64,000 nt of DNA from the NCBI GenBank assembly GCA_964036045.1, contig OZ038402.1:3565395-3629394 (forward strand), given 5' to 3'. The translations under genes were made by a program, and so were the position numbers. This stretch comes from Eutreptiella sp. 'Long Island Sound 2002' (taxonomy: Eukaryota > Euglenozoa > Euglenophyceae > Eutreptiales > Eutreptiaceae). Shown one piece after another: positions 34,535 to 45,472 of this stretch. Position 1 is the first letter of the stretch. The number at the start of each line of letters is the position of its first letter. The notes beneath the pieces are model-generated. The model made no database searches, had not been told where the DNA came from, and was given only the letters and a program-made list of their open reading frames with translations.

Positions 34535-34753
34535 CTACTGGGTGCTGCTGTCGAAGTTCAATCAGGCCCTAATGGCCCTCCTGTGAAGAAGACAAGAGAA
34601 CACAGCGCTCCTAAGCAGCTGTGGCCTAACAGGGGACGCCACAACGCGTTTCTCCTGCTAGGGCTTGGAGAGAAGGGGTGCTCTCGTTGCGTGCACTGCG
34701 CAGATGTCGTTGAGGTCGAACTGCCCTCGCCAGTACTGGCTGAGGCACAGTGA
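34535..34753 (+). other. Possible small ORF in B 3' region
   Basis: An open frame of about 73 codons continuing across the D insertion point from an in-frame TAA just upstream in the B sequence. It matches the A frame at 3668-3925 (PPVKKTREHSA, PNRGRHNAF, CSRCVHCADV). No ATG start. See the A entry for the doubt over coding versus RNA conservation. Confidence 0.3.
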
Positions 34754-34876
34754 TTTGATTTGTGATCAGCGCCCCTGTTTTGCTGGGGCAGAAAAATGGT
34801 AGCCGCCGAAGGCAGCTGCTGCGTGCACCAATCACCCTTAACCTCTCCCACCTGTACAACAGAGGCAAATGAAGGG

Positions 34877-34958
34877 GTGTTTGCGACGGAGGAACCAAGC
34901 CACACTCCAGGTATTATACCCTTCTCAGTGTGACCTATAATACACTGTTCGCAAACAC
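34877..34958 (+). ncRNA. Conserved 82-nt RNA structure, B copy
   Basis: GTGTTTGCGA pairs with TCGCAAACAC, enclosing the GGTATTATACC hairpin and the alternative GTATTATA/TATAATAC pairing. Same length and spacing as A 3509-3590, with paired substitutions at two helix positions. Confidence 0.55.
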
Positions 34959-34992
34959 GCTGACGGATCAGCTCCCCTGTCAAGCAAACAAG

Positions 34993-35022
34993 CTTTAAGA
35001 GACTCCTCAGGTTCTCTTAAAG
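34993..35022 (+). other. Perfect hairpin in B 3' region
   Basis: CTTTAAGAGA and TCTCTTAAAG (10 bp) around CTCCTCAGGT. Conserved, with wobbles, in A at 3444-3472. Confidence 0.5.
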
Positions 35023-36024
35023 AATGTACCGAGGAGCCTCTGGGTAACCTAAACAAGGTTTACCGTGCGCAATACGCGTGGCCTACCCTTTAATGCATCA
35101 TGTGCACGCAGGGAAGGGAGGCTGAACCACTGACTCAACCAGGAGGTGAGCTCCTCCTGGGCTAACCTACCTTACTCACCATGCATCGTGTGAATGCCGA
35201 ATTGAAAGGAACACAAAACAAGCCTAAGCGTTTTAAGCAACCCTACTTTAACGCCACGGCCGCACACGAACAAACGCTTTCTTTACTTACCTGTGAAGAA
35301 GGAAACAAGGGTGAATTAGGGATACAGGTGAAGCGTCACAGCGTGTGGATGCCTCGATTAGGCACATGCATCGCGAGCACAGCGCATATTCTAACCCTAC
35401 GTGCGCGCTGCGCGCTCCATTCGCATCACATACCTTTCATTCCTGTTTTTACCTGTGCAGAGCACGAGAGAAGAACACCCGACCCCCCAACGAGCACAGC
35501 GTGGACAACCCTAACGTTTTGACGAAACAAACAACACGAACGCAATGCGTGAGTGTGAGGTGACACTGACATACCTGAGAGATGGGTTGTGGACCGCTCT
35601 GTGGTGTGGGCTGAATTTGAATACTTGAGTCTGAAGTTTATAAAAATTTTGATGCAACTGTGCGAAAATTTCCTTGAAAACTTTGAAAACTACGGCCCAT
35701 ACCTTCTTTTCCAAAAGCCGTTTACGCTTGCGCAACCCTTTTCTTGGAGTCCGCTTCCTTTGCGCTTGTCTGCGACTTTGAGTTATGTGTCAAAATGACG
35801 ATTTCCCGCGTGGTTTCGTCGATTTTTAACGATTTCACTTGCTAAATCGCAACCCCTTCCGCTAAACCGCAGGAATCACTCCCTGCTGGTTCCATTTTCT
35901 ATTTATTCCAGCTCCTGGGGGTTTGTGTCCTCCATTGGGAGTATTGCTCCGCCCTGGCCCTTGGTCAGGACGTATACTAAAACTCTGTTTATACGGCGAT
36001 AGCCGTCCGCATTAGAGCGTTCCA

Positions 36025-36092
36025 CTGTACCCTAGTGGGCAAGCACATTGGCTCTAGGCAGGGAGTCCTGGGTTCAATTCCCACTACCCCCA
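36025..36092 (+). other. tRNA-like segment in B 3' region
   Basis: A-box-like CCCTAGTGGGCAAGC and, 37 nt later, a T arm with GGGTTCAATTCCC (B box). The anticodon arm is poor. Probably a tRNA-derived SINE head, not a gene. The B-box wording matches the module in the A LTR. Confidence 0.4.
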
Positions 36093-36320
36093 AACGTTTT
36101 CCAAAAGTTTTTGTCGCACGCCGGCGACTTTTGAGGAATGCCCCATCTAAGGGACATCATTCACGGTACATTACACTGTTTTTCAAGGGTACCTACAGTG
36201 TGATAGGCTTCTATGAAGTGATGAGGATGTTTTTGTTAAGTTTAATGCATTTTTTGAGGTAATTTTGGGAATATTTGAGCCTTTTTCCTTGGTCCTACTA
36301 GCTTAGCTAACTAGTACTCA

Positions 36321-36326
36321 GGGGGG
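36321..36326 (+). other. Element B polypurine tract
   Basis: GGGGGG directly before the 3' LTR start AGTAAG. Confidence 0.75.
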
Positions 36327-37035
36327 AGTAAGAAAAAGTCACTGCCATGTCTTTCTTGGAGGGCTTGATCCAGGCTAAGCCCCCCTTAAAACCCTTTGTT
36401 GATGCTAAGCCAAACTTAAGTGTTTTTATCTCTCTTTTGTTGCCTAAAGTACACTTTCTCAAAGTAACTAGGGTTGTGACCCTAGCCCCCCCATGAAGTT
36501 CACCCCTACAAATAAACTGAGCGGAGGTACCTTCCTTCATGGAGGACATACCAAAATAAAACAGGCATTTCATGCTTGTTGGCCTTGGAGGTTAAGCCTA
36601 AGTGGTCTCCCACCCCAAGACCCCTATACTCAATTGTTTCTACCACTTATTGTGGTCCCACTTTGTAACTGTTTCTGAATTCAGTTGCTTGGCCAAGTCA
36701 TTTTCTGTGTGGTCCTGACATCTATGCCCCTCAGTCCTAACCAGCACCATTTCACCCAAAAGAGTGCACATGAAGTGCCTAATGCAACCTCTGAGGCTAG
36801 AGTCTGACCAATTTTCATATAAAATCTTTTGTATTATCCATTTGTGATTGAATCTATGTGTATAAACCTGCTTTGTCTATCTGCAGCCCTTCTGTGTTAC
36901 ACTGGATTCCAAAACCAATCATTGATTCGATCCACATCCTCTTATTGCTCTACTTGCTGCTTTGGTTTGGGTTTTCAACTACAAAACCTGCAGGACATCA
37001 TCAAAATATCTAGGGCATAAAGCAAGGACATCTTT
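36327..37035 (+). repeat. Element B 3' LTR
   Basis: 709 bp, about nine mismatches from 6206-6914, no indels seen. Followed by the CTTC duplication and A pol. Confidence 0.9.
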
Positions 37036-37039
37036 CTTC
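37036..37039. repeat. Target-site duplication of B, right copy
   Basis: CTTC; partner of 6202-6205. Confidence 0.85.
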
Positions 37040-40000
37040 TGGAAACTGCGGACCGGTTCTTGGTCGCACAGCCAGACCACAGGGTTACTCCCCAATAGTC
37101 GTGCTTGTGAGGATAGCACCAGCATACCCGCGAGCAATTCCTGCTCATAGGTGGTGTAGTTCCCCCTGGCCTGGTTCCACTTCCAGTTCCACTGGCCCAG
37201 AGGTACTAGGACCCACTTGTCGTCAGGGTAGCTGTGCTTGAGGGTTCCATCTCGGTTGAGACCTTCCGTCCCCCATTGGGAAATGGCCGAGTCGAACTCC
37301 TCCTTCTCTAGTTCTTGCCATTGGAACAAAGTTCCACCACCTCCTACATTGCTGGCGTCGGTCACCAGGATAATCTCCCCTTGTGCCCTAGGCACGCCCA
37401 AGCACTTAGCGTTGGCTACCTTGTCTTTGAGCTCGTCAAACGCTTGTTGCTCTTGTGGGCCCCAGCGCCAAGTAGTACTCTTCTTGATCAAGTCCGTCAG
37501 AACGGCGCTGGTGTAGGTGAAGTTTTTGATGTGGCGGCGATAGAAGTTGCACGCCCCAATGAAACTGCGTACATCATGAAGTCCTTTCTTGGGGTCTTCG
37601 TGTCGTACCTTGGCATCCATCAGGGGTTTGGCCTTAGAGGCCGCTGGGGTCCACCACCCCTAGCCAACGTCAAACCCCAGGTACTGCATGGTCTCCTGCA
37701 TGAACTCACACTTCTCCAGCTTGAGTCGTGTGTGGTTCTCCTGGCAGACCGCAAAGAACTCACCCAAGAGGATTAGGTGATCCTCCTGGGTATTGGTCCC
37801 GAGGCATACATCGTCGATGTGAGCCTCCATCTGGGCACCACGGGATATGAGCTCCTGCACCTTAGGTCTCCTTCGTAGGATGGACAAGATCTTGTTCATC
37901 AGCACTTGGAATAGAGCGGGGGCGTTAGCCACGCCAAACGGCATGACCTTCCACTTGAACACCCTCCCCTGAGGGGTGATGAAGGCTAGTAGTTCCTGTG
38001 CGTTGGGCGTCAGGTCCACTTGCCAGAATCCGCTCCTCTTGTCACAGGAGGCTATCTTCTCCAGGGTAGACTCCATATTGGGAATGGACCCTGAGTGGTT
38101 CAGCGTTTTCTTGTTCAGCTCTCCGTAGTCCACTACCAGCCGTTTGGCTGTAGACCCAGGTTTAGCCACCAGGAAACAGGGACTGCAGTGTAGGGGGTAG
38201 TCCCCGTCCTTGTACTCCAGGACTAGGCCAGCGTCGATACATTCTTGTATCTGTCGCTCAATCTCGTCGGCCTGCTCTTTAGGAGCTGGATAGGGTCTCC
38301 TCCGGATCTTGTGACCCACGAACTCGGGTTTCAGCTTGAGGTCCATCTGTACCAGCTTGTCACATGAGGCTGGAGGGGGTAGTTCTCCGAACACCTCCAG
38401 GTAGGTCCTTATAAGCTTCTGTACCCGCGGGTCCAATACCTTGATCCTGTCCTCCATGTCCTCGTCAGAGTGTAAGTTGCTTGCCCCCTGAGTAATAGAC
38501 GTCGGGAGGTGGTCCTCCACCGACTCTTCGCCCATGGTAGTGTCCTTCAGCCCTTGGTAGGCATATAGAAGGTCTTGTTCAACCATCTCCGGTGGACGAT
38601 GGCGACATAGGCACGCTCGAGGGGGTTCACATACACATTCCTCCGAGAGGTCGTCCTCCTCTGGGGTCCTCACATGGGCGCCCCACACGCTCTTCATAAG
38701 CTTAAGATCTACCTCCCTTTGCCAGGTGGTGATCTTCTGTTCGAGGTCCTCCTTCAATTGAAAGAGATCTCCCATACGTCCTTGCTTCAGTGGCCATGAG
38801 CTGCGGGTAGGCTTCGCGTAGCATAGCTTTTTCGCCACCAACTTCCTCTTGGAATCCACATACTCTCTTAGCCTGGATCGAGGGTCCAGCTCTTCATCCA
38901 CGGGTTCTTCCACCCTCATGGAGAGTAGGGGTTTTAGTGGGGCGACGTACTCGGCGTTCTCCACTTCCTCCACACAGGTCTGCACGAAGAAGGCGTCGTG
39001 CTCAGTTTCGTCATCTGAGTGGATAGAGCTAGGTAGCTCAGATAGTCCACACTCAGAGACTCCATCAGGAACAGGTACATGGCAGGGAGAGTTGGGGGCG
39101 TTGGTGTCAGTCACGACGTACTCATCTCCTCCGGGTGTAGTCTCAATAGCATCTTGAGGTCGTAGGCGATCCTTCAAGTCACCCAAGGCGAGTCCGTCGC
39201 TTTCTCGTTGTATAGCCTGGACCAGAGTCGGGTCCAGATCCTCCCAGGGGATGGAGGTAAGACCTCCATCCACCACGCTCAGCATACTCCCCCATCCGGG
39301 TTTCCCAATGGGCGTCTTACGACCCAGAGGCACGTAGATGGCCTCATCAGGTAACCGAACAGAGCTGATAGTCAGTCTGTCCAGGAGGTACCGCCAGTAT
39401 TCGTTGCCTCCATGGGCTCCCCAATCGGGGGAACACAGGACTATACAGGAACGTTCCAAGGCCACCTTGGTCAGCACCTTCCCCTGTTCACTGAACCTGG
39501 GGTTCCCGTAGGCCATCCCGAAAGAGGGCAAGTAAAATTTGTAGCTGCAGTTCTTCCCCTTGCTGCAGTAAAGGTCCAGTACATGCTGCTTGTCGCTGGC
39601 GAACAACTCCACACTCAGGTCTTCTCGAGAGTAACCCAACTCCTTCAGACCTTGGTCTAGGACTTCCCCCAATAGTTGATAGTCCTCAGTTTTGGAGGCC
39701 GCCATCATGTTCGAGGGCTCCTCCTTCGATAGCCTCAGGTAACTCGAGGTATGTTCCGACTGCTCCAGTGGCACAGACTCTCTGCCACTGCCGTGATCCA
39801 CGTAGAGGAGGTAGGGCGCTTGCAGCGTCAGGGATTGTATCTGGGAGTGCTGTACGAAGAAGTCAGTCCCCAGTACAAAGTCGAAGGCCTCAGTGTCCAT
39901 CACTTCGAACCGATGGGCGATGGTCCGGGAGCCCATAGGTACCTCCACTTCACAGTCCCCGCAGCTGTGCACCACATGTCCATCCCCCATGCGTATAGCA

Positions 40001-40158
40001 GCGGTGGTCATGGTGTTCTTCAGGCTCCCACAAGGTAAAATTTTCTTGGCCACTATAGATATGGTGGCGCCAGTGTCCAATACCCCCAGGTATTCGCGTC
40101 CCTCTAGTCGGATACGTACCCAAAACACCAGGTCTTGGGTGCCACCAGAGTGTCCCCG
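37040..40158 (-). pseudogene. pol: Element A pol, 5' part: protease, MTase-like domain, RT, RNase H
   Basis: In frame after the gag TGA. Protease LGVLDTGATISIV (about 40050-40090). MTase-like domain 39274-39618, with VELFAS, YGNPRFS (second Pro of the motif replaced by Arg) and IVLCSPDWG. Acidic linker. RT with MPFGVANAPALF and HIDD in place of YXDD (about 37812-37823). Nonsense TAG at 37660-37662 where B has Tyr (DVGYGWW). RNase H VTDASNVGGGG, ending SFQ at the B insertion. Joined with 4411-6201, pol would be about 1,637 codons with this one stop. Confidence 0.9.
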
Positions 40159-40161
40159 TCA
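40159..40161 (-). promoter_or_regulatory. In-frame gag/pol stop of A (TGA CGG), probable readthrough site
   Basis: Gag ends CPAEF-TGA and the frame continues CGG GGA CAC into the protease (LVFWVRIRLEG). UGA-CGG is a known leaky context in plant-virus and cellular readthrough. Confidence 0.7.
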
Positions 40162-42670
40162 GAACTCCGCGGGACAAGTCACCTCGAACCCCTTGTTCCG
40201 CAGTTTGCGGGCCATCCTCATGAAACGGCTCCTCTTCTTAGCGCTGCCGTCATCACCACCTTCATGCTCACGCTTGGCTCCTTGTTCTTGCTGGGCCTGC
40301 GTTTGTGAGCGTGTGGTAGGACCAGACTGCCCTCCAGAGGGCTCGGAGTTCCCCCCTGGATTAGGGTTGGGGTTGCCTCCGTTCTTGTCCTTGTTCTTGT
40401 TGTCGGGCTGGCGGTTAGCGCCTCCTCCTCGTCCACCTTGACCCTTGTCTTGCCCTTGACCACGTCCTTTCGACTTGCCCTTGCCGGAGTCGTTGCCTTT
40501 GCCTTTGCCTCCACCTTTGCTTGAGCCTTTGCCAGGATCTTCACCCTTAAGCTTCACCGATAGGCGTTGCTTATGGTAGCACTCATCCTCGTAGTGCTTC
40601 CGCTTCCCGCAGAATGCACACGTGATGGTGCACCTGTAATGATCCGGCAGCTTCGCTTTGGCGCCGGTGTTCTTCTCCTGCTGCTTCCCCTGGACTACGA
40701 AGCAGTCTCGCTGCTCGCAGTCAGGGGCGTGCTGCAGGTGGCCCTGCTCGTCCCTGGCATCACACCAGAATAGCTCCTTAACGTTCTCCATGATACGGGC
40801 GTGGGCGTGTTTGGGGGTAGTCCCCTGCCCAGGTCGGGACCCTTGGTACCCTTTCCCATGGCCTCCAGAACCTCCACCACCAGGACGGTAGTTGTTCAAG
40901 TGCTGGTCGCTCTCCTTCTCCAGCGCCAGCTCCAGGAGTAGCACGCATAGATCCTCGTAGCGGAGGGGTCCAGCCTTGCGCTCCGCCGTCGAACGGCACT
41001 CGTCCCACAGCTCTCGAGGGAGCTTGGCCACCAACCAGAACAGCAGGTCGTCGCTGCTGTAGGAACCGGGCGTCAGTCGTCCAGCCCAGTGATCCAGGTC
41101 AGCCAACAGCTCAGAGACCCTGCCAGGTTTGGGGTTGTTGGGCAGCACGGGCAGGTTCTGGATCTCAGCCCTGATGGAGAGGTCGGTTTCGTAGGTCGGG
41201 TACTGCCTCTCCAGGGCAACCAACACATCGGCAAAGGTGGCGGAGTTAGTCACGATCTGCCTGACCTGCTTCTCCAGGTACTTGGTGTTGCAGCACTGCA
41301 GGAGCAGATCGCACTTGACTCGCCCACTAGCGTGGGTTTGGCCGGTCAATCGGAGAAACCGGCCAAATTCTCAGCGAACTCGCTGAGGTCCTTGCCTGTG
41401 AACTCAGGCAGGTTCACCACGATCTTGGAGGTGGCAATAGCCTTCGCCTCCTGAGACCTGCGTCCCTCAGGGCGTCGGGTCGTCTTCTTCTTCTTCTTCT
41501 TCTTCTCCCCCTTTGGGTCCTCGGGGTCCTCCGGGTCATCGTCTTCCGAGGGCGAAGTAGAAGTCATCGACGGCGGCTCATCATCGGACGGGTCTCCGCC
41601 TAGATCACTAGAGCCATAAGGCTCCACGTCCACCATTGCCCTTAAGGCTGTCAGCCCCAGCCGGTCCAGCTCGGCCCTCGTAGAGTTCGTCACGTGGCTG
41701 TAGGGCGGCTGGGCCGTTCTCGGTACGAAAGGACTTCTCGGTATAGCTGCAGGAGTCGGCATCGGTCGGCTCCTCAGGCTCCCCAGGGTGTTTGTCAACC
41801 CTGCCGCCAGGTGGTTGGCCTGTACTCGGTGGGGTGACATTCCCACCGTGGTAGGTGACGCTTGGGGCGGTATCATCAGGGGCTCCAGTTTCTCTCGGAT
41901 CTCTTGAGTGAGGTCGCCCACAATTTTTGAACTGGCTCCTCGGAGCACCTCGTTGATCTCTGACCGCGTCAGGGACCTGTTGGAGGATCTCCCCGATCCT
42001 CTACTCCTGCCTCCAAGAGACTCAGGTCCTCTCCTCAACCCACTCAAGGTTGCATACCCAGGTGCATACCCAGGAACATCCACATAGGTTCCAGTAGCGG
42101 GTAATGGAGGGGATATTCAGCCGCATACCATCGCGGCGCAGAGCTGGAAGCCACCGGCTCACTGGCAGTAGTTGCCTCAGGGAGCGCAGTGGTAGGTGGG
42201 CCCATACCATAGGCGGGGTAGGGAGGCATGCCAGTAAAGCCTGTGCCCTCTGCCATAGGCGGGTTGGTTATGGGAGTGGATGTTGCAGCGGCTGGGTCTG
42301 GAATTGGGAGTGTGGTGGTTATAGGAGAGGGTGATGCGTGGAGGCCAGAAGCGCTTGGTGCGCCTTCGAAGGTAGGGTCATTCGTCAGGTCTTGCCCTTG
42401 TTCCCCTCCTTCGTCTGCTTCGTCTCCAGCATCCTTCTCGCTCTCTCTCTTCCTCTTCACAGGCTGAGTGACCACCTCCTCGACTGAGAGGGCCCTGAAG
42501 GCCGTCTGGAGTCCATCCAACGAGTCCTCAGCCACTTCCACTGGCCCATGTAAGGGCTCCGAAGGTACAGCGCCGCTAGGTCCAGGTCCAGGTTCACCAG
42601 GTGCTGGCCTTGCCGGTGCCTCAGGCGCTGGCGCTGTCTTCACGTCCGCGTCCTCCTTCCTTGTGTCCAT
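40159..42670 (-). pseudogene. gag: Element A gag, two frameshifts
   Basis: ATG at 42670 (MDTRKEDADVK). Acidic/Pro-rich N terminus. First frameshift between about 42050 and 42083 (LGMHLGMQP to DVPGYAPGYA). Second near 41349, where one extra T turns AGFLRLTGQ into a stop. The capsid-like region follows (QTHASGRVKCDLLLQ, RELWDECRSTAERK), then a CCHC knuckle CAFCGKRKHYEDEC (about 40567-40608) and a long Lys/Gly-rich tail. Collinear with B gag. Confidence 0.88.
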
Positions 42671-42759
42671 CTTCGTTCGCCCTTCTGCTTATATGTGTCT
42701 GTACTCGGCGCACTGGATGTACGGCGCGGGGTTGCTGCCGGTGCGCAGAGACAGACTGC

Positions 42760-42772
42760 CTCTTGCTACCAG
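42760..42772 (-). other. Element A primer-binding site
   Basis: Minus-strand TGGTAGCAAGAGG within two bases of the LTR end; one extra A relative to the C site. Position matches the PBS of B. Confidence 0.6.
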
Positions 42773-43556
42773 AAAAGTTTATAGTGGTTTCAACACGGTG
42801 TTTTTGTCTCTCCTGCTGCTTGCTGCTGGTGTAGGGTTTCCTGCTGCTTGTTTTTGGAGATGAAAAGCTTTTGTTTGCTGAAATACAGTAAATCCAGGAT
42901 AGCCCAAGCCAGAGGTGTGCAAGGAGAAGAGAATCAGGATCAAAGCATGAAGGGCTGCAGTGTAAACAGTGAAAGATGAAAGGATATTCACAGAAACTGC
43001 AACTCAGGTCAAATCGGAATGCATATTCACAAAGATAGCTGAAATGTTTTGGAAAAGAGTTGGAAAACTGCCCCATGGTCACTCTATCTCCATAGTGCCA
43101 TCTCAGGAGATGTGCACTCTTTGTTTTGGGTCCCATATGTGCTGAGGTGGCAGGGCATGTGGCAATGAGGTCACTGCCATGTCACATGGGATCTTCCTAC
43201 TTAGCTAGGCTGACCGGGAATTGAACCAAGGACCTCTCAAAAAGAGGTGCCCAGCTCCCTAGGGTGCATACCACTGGGATAGCTAAGCATTCATGGAAAA
43301 ACATAGATAAATTCATAGGCTCTGCCCTGGATATGTCAGTTCTCAGTCAACTCAGGAAAAGATGATTTGCCTCACATTGAAAGGGGATTAAGGGGTCCAC
43401 TCCATATCCTGATTGGGTGTTTGGTTCCATAGGTCAAAATGTGTTATCACCACTTTTGGTGGGGCCAATACTAAGATAGAAATGCCTGGATGCTCAGTGC
43501 ATCCCTAATACAACTAGAGTATGCCTCAAAGCATTGGAAACGCACTTTTTCTTACT
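42773..43556 (-). repeat. Element A 5' LTR
   Basis: 784 bp, beginning AGTAAGAAAAAGTGCG and ending ACTTTT just before the PBS. The first 470 bp match 1557-2026. Contains the tRNA-like module. Confidence 0.8.
43205..43287 (-). other. tRNA-like module inside A LTR (5' copy)
   Basis: Same module as 1675-1757 with three differences in this stretch; anticodon-arm and T-arm pairings are kept. Confidence 0.5.
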
Positions 43557-44418
43557 TTTGTTTTCAAAACAACGAATTATTTCCCACTATTTATCTTAAA
43601 ATAGTCAATTGGTGCAATTATAGTTCACCAAAATAATGAGTTTTGTAAAATTATTAGTTTTCGCATGACTGATAATAAAATGCATTGACAGAATCCGAGG
43701 CAGAATAACGAGGTTGTGCTAACATTTGGATTGATCGAAGTTGTTTTTGCTCCATCAATTCAACTGCCCGGAGAAAAATTTAAACGGATTCGATGTTTCA
43801 TTATTTTTTAAAAACAAATGATGTTTGTTCCGGTGGCCACAAGCTACACAAAATATACAAAATATGTGGTTACTAAAATGGTTATTTTTTTTTTCAGACA
43901 CTGTCCAGTACCTTCAACAAAGGTTTGGCATTGTGCTTGGTGGTTACTAAAATGGTTATCAGCTGAAAATGATATCATTAATTCTCTTTCTTGAAAATTG
44001 ATTGTAGAAAATTTTACATAAACATAAACATCATGAAAGCCAACACAAATTGCAAAAAGTACCCCCTTTTTTTTACAATATTGTTCGCACAAAAATGAAT
44101 TCACTAATCCACACCATGCCTGCTAAAAAAAAATCTGTGCATCACCACACCAAAAAAAACAAAAAACAAAGAACAAAAACACAACACACCTGCCAAGGGT
44201 AAAAATGACATAAGCATTGGTACATGCGCACCCTGTAGTTTTCTTTCGCCACCCTGCCTGACATGCACTGCACTGCTGCACTCACAGTCAATTCTTCGGA
44301 CAGCCATGTACTGCTCACCATGCAACGCACAGCTTGGAGACACTACTAAGAGCCAGAAAACATCACTGTCAACAAATGAGAAAGAGCGGCCATAACCTCC
44401 ATAGAACACATCTCAATC
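43557..44418. other. AT-rich spacer right of element A
   Basis: No supported gene. A 20-bp direct repeat GTGGTTACTAAAATGGTTAT occurs at about 43866 and 43941 (75 bp apart). The left end directly flanks the A 5' LTR. Confidence 0.5.
44415..44418. repeat. Target-site duplication of F, left copy
   Basis: AATC; the right copy is at 47820-47823. Confidence 0.65.
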
Positions 44419-44724
44419 TGTAATAGGACACGGTGTAAAGATCGCTAACGCGATGGGTCGCGCATGCGCAGCGAGTACGCGCAGATGCGTAACAGGGAGC
44501 ACAGCGATATGAAATAGACAACCAGAAATAATCTAGGTATTTTGCAGTGCATATGTGAATTTTACTATTATACAGAGAACGGGATGACATTACGTTTTGG
44601 GACAGTCTTCTGTTGTGTTCGCTGAGGGATACTAAAAGGATGCAAGGAGTTCAACAATTTGAGTGATTTTGAAAAAGCATTGCAGGATATCGCAAATCAA
44701 TAACAGAGGATCAGTACCATTACA
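44419..44724 (+). repeat. Element F 5' LTR
   Basis: Starts TGTAATAGGACA, ends ACCATTACA. Contains GGTCGCGCATGCGCA at 44456-44470, shared with the E LTR. Confidence 0.85.
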
Positions 44725-44769
44725 ATCCCGTTCTCGAAAAATTCAAAAATCGCCGTGGAGAATTTTGGT

Positions 44770-45246
44770 ATGTCTGTCCCGCAAGGGGCGCTGTCGTCAA
44801 GGAGGCCGTCATCCAATGTGGACAACGGCTTGTGTGAGAGCGATCTACCCAGTTCAGCGTCCATGGCATCGTGTAAGGGCTTGACGGACGCCAAGGAGAT
44901 GATCAGCCGATTACTTGAGGCGGCGCGCGCCCAGCACCCTGAAGAGCTGCGTACAGAGCGAAGGCGCGCTAACAAGGCCTGCAAGGCTCTTCATCGCAAA
45001 AAAAGGATTCCTACCGCGCATATGCAGCAGCGTCAAGAGGATGACCGAGTACGCTTCAAAGCCGCTGAAACGAAGGTCGCTGAGCAGAGCGCGCGGATCA
45101 TTTTGTTGGAACGACGTTTGGCGGCCAGGGATGATGAGAACGCCGTCTTGCGGAATCTCGTGAAAACTTTGTTGACGCTGGTAAAAGACACTGGCGCCAA
45201 GGAGAGCGCCACAATGCGGCGTCAGGGTGACACTGAACAAGGGTGA
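44770..45246 (+). CDS. Coiled-coil ORF of element F (158 aa)
   Basis: The ATG at 44770 lies 46 bp after the LTR; the frame also opens at GTG 44755. Ser-rich N terminus (MSVPQGALSSRRPSS), then a long charged helical region with heptad-like spacing (EELRTERRRANKACKAL, ARIILLERRLAARDDENAV, LRNLVKTLLTLVK). Gag-like position and oligomerising character suggest a reduced gag or a captured protein, but no family is recognised. Strong 5' splice-site words GTAAGT follow the stop at about 45260 and 45286. Confidence 0.5.
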   Translation: MSVPQGALSSRRPSSNVDNGLCESDLPSSASMASCKGLTDAKEMISRLLEAARAQHPEELRTERRRANKACKALHRKKRIPTAHMQQRQEDDRVRFKAAETKVAEQSARIILLERRLAARDDENAVLRNLVKTLLTLVKDTGAKESATMRRQGDTEQG

Positions 45247-45429
45247 AGAGTGCAGTGCGTAAGTTGAAGCAACCAGAGAAGTAATGTAAGTACATTTACG
45301 AGTGCGTTGTATATATTTTTTCTTGTTGTGAACGCATTGCGCTTCGAATTTCAACGCGCTGCGCCTCGCTTCGTAACTTAGTATTTTAGAACTGCAGCTC
45401 TGCGTTTTGTCTGCTGCCCTGCCTTGCAG

Positions 45430-45472
45430 GTGGACGCAAAGAGCAGCAGCAAAGACGCGACACATGAGTATG
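45430..45472 (+). other. Putative exon in F
   Basis: Preceded by a pyrimidine-rich CTGCCCTGCCTTGCAG, followed by GTGAGC. 43 nt, reads VDAKSSSKDATHEY. Confidence 0.3.

Larger units (their letters stand above)
34539..36320 (+). other. Element B 3' region, right of D
   Basis: Continues the A-like 3' region to about 35130 with long identical blocks, then 1.2 kb of sequence specific to B ending in a tRNA-like segment and the PPT. No supported gene. Confidence 0.65.
6206..37035 (+). mobile_element. Element B: Ty3/gypsy chromovirus with nested E and D
   Basis: 5' LTR 6206-6914, PBS-like 6916-6927, gag 6998-11945 (split by E), TAG, pol 11946 to about 16115 with its tail inverted (16116-16821), 3' region 16822-36320 (split by D), PPT 36321-36326, 3' LTR 36327-37035. 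LTRs are 709 bp each with about nine mismatches. Without E, D and one copy of each duplication, B is about 11.2 kb, close to A. It is related to A in protein, LTR ends and 3' region, but clearly diverged from it. Pol has two nonsense codons, a short deletion and the inversion. Confidence 0.92.
1557..43556 (-). mobile_element. Element A: Ty3/gypsy chromovirus, split by element B
   Basis: Reading on the minus strand, the order is 5' LTR (42773-43556), PBS, gag (42670-40159), in-frame TGA, pol (40158-37036, then 6201-4411), a 3' region, polypurine tract (2027-2032) and a truncated 3' LTR (1557-2026). B (6206-37035) is inserted in pol, flanked by CTTC on both sides. Deleting B plus one CTTC joins Lys-Gly in the motif SFQK-GPPPEKAK, which B itself carries uninterrupted, and the frame is kept exactly. 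Without nested DNA the element is about 11.2 kb. Gag has two frameshifts and pol one nonsense codon. The 470 bp shared by the LTRs differ at about six sites. Confidence 0.9.

Noticed and set aside
6206-37035. A single 30-kb composite element or segmental duplication flanked by 709-bp repeats
   Set aside because: The repeats are the LTRs of B: PBS and gag follow the left copy, PPT precedes the right one, and the extra length is E and D, each with its own LTRs and target duplication.
37238-39660. Open frames on the strand opposite A and other elements
   Set aside because: They mirror the GC-rich coding strand and carry no motifs of their own.
44755-45246. Bacterial-type or cellular coiled-coil gene
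   Set aside because: It lies between two LTRs with a target duplication and a PPT; it belongs to element F.
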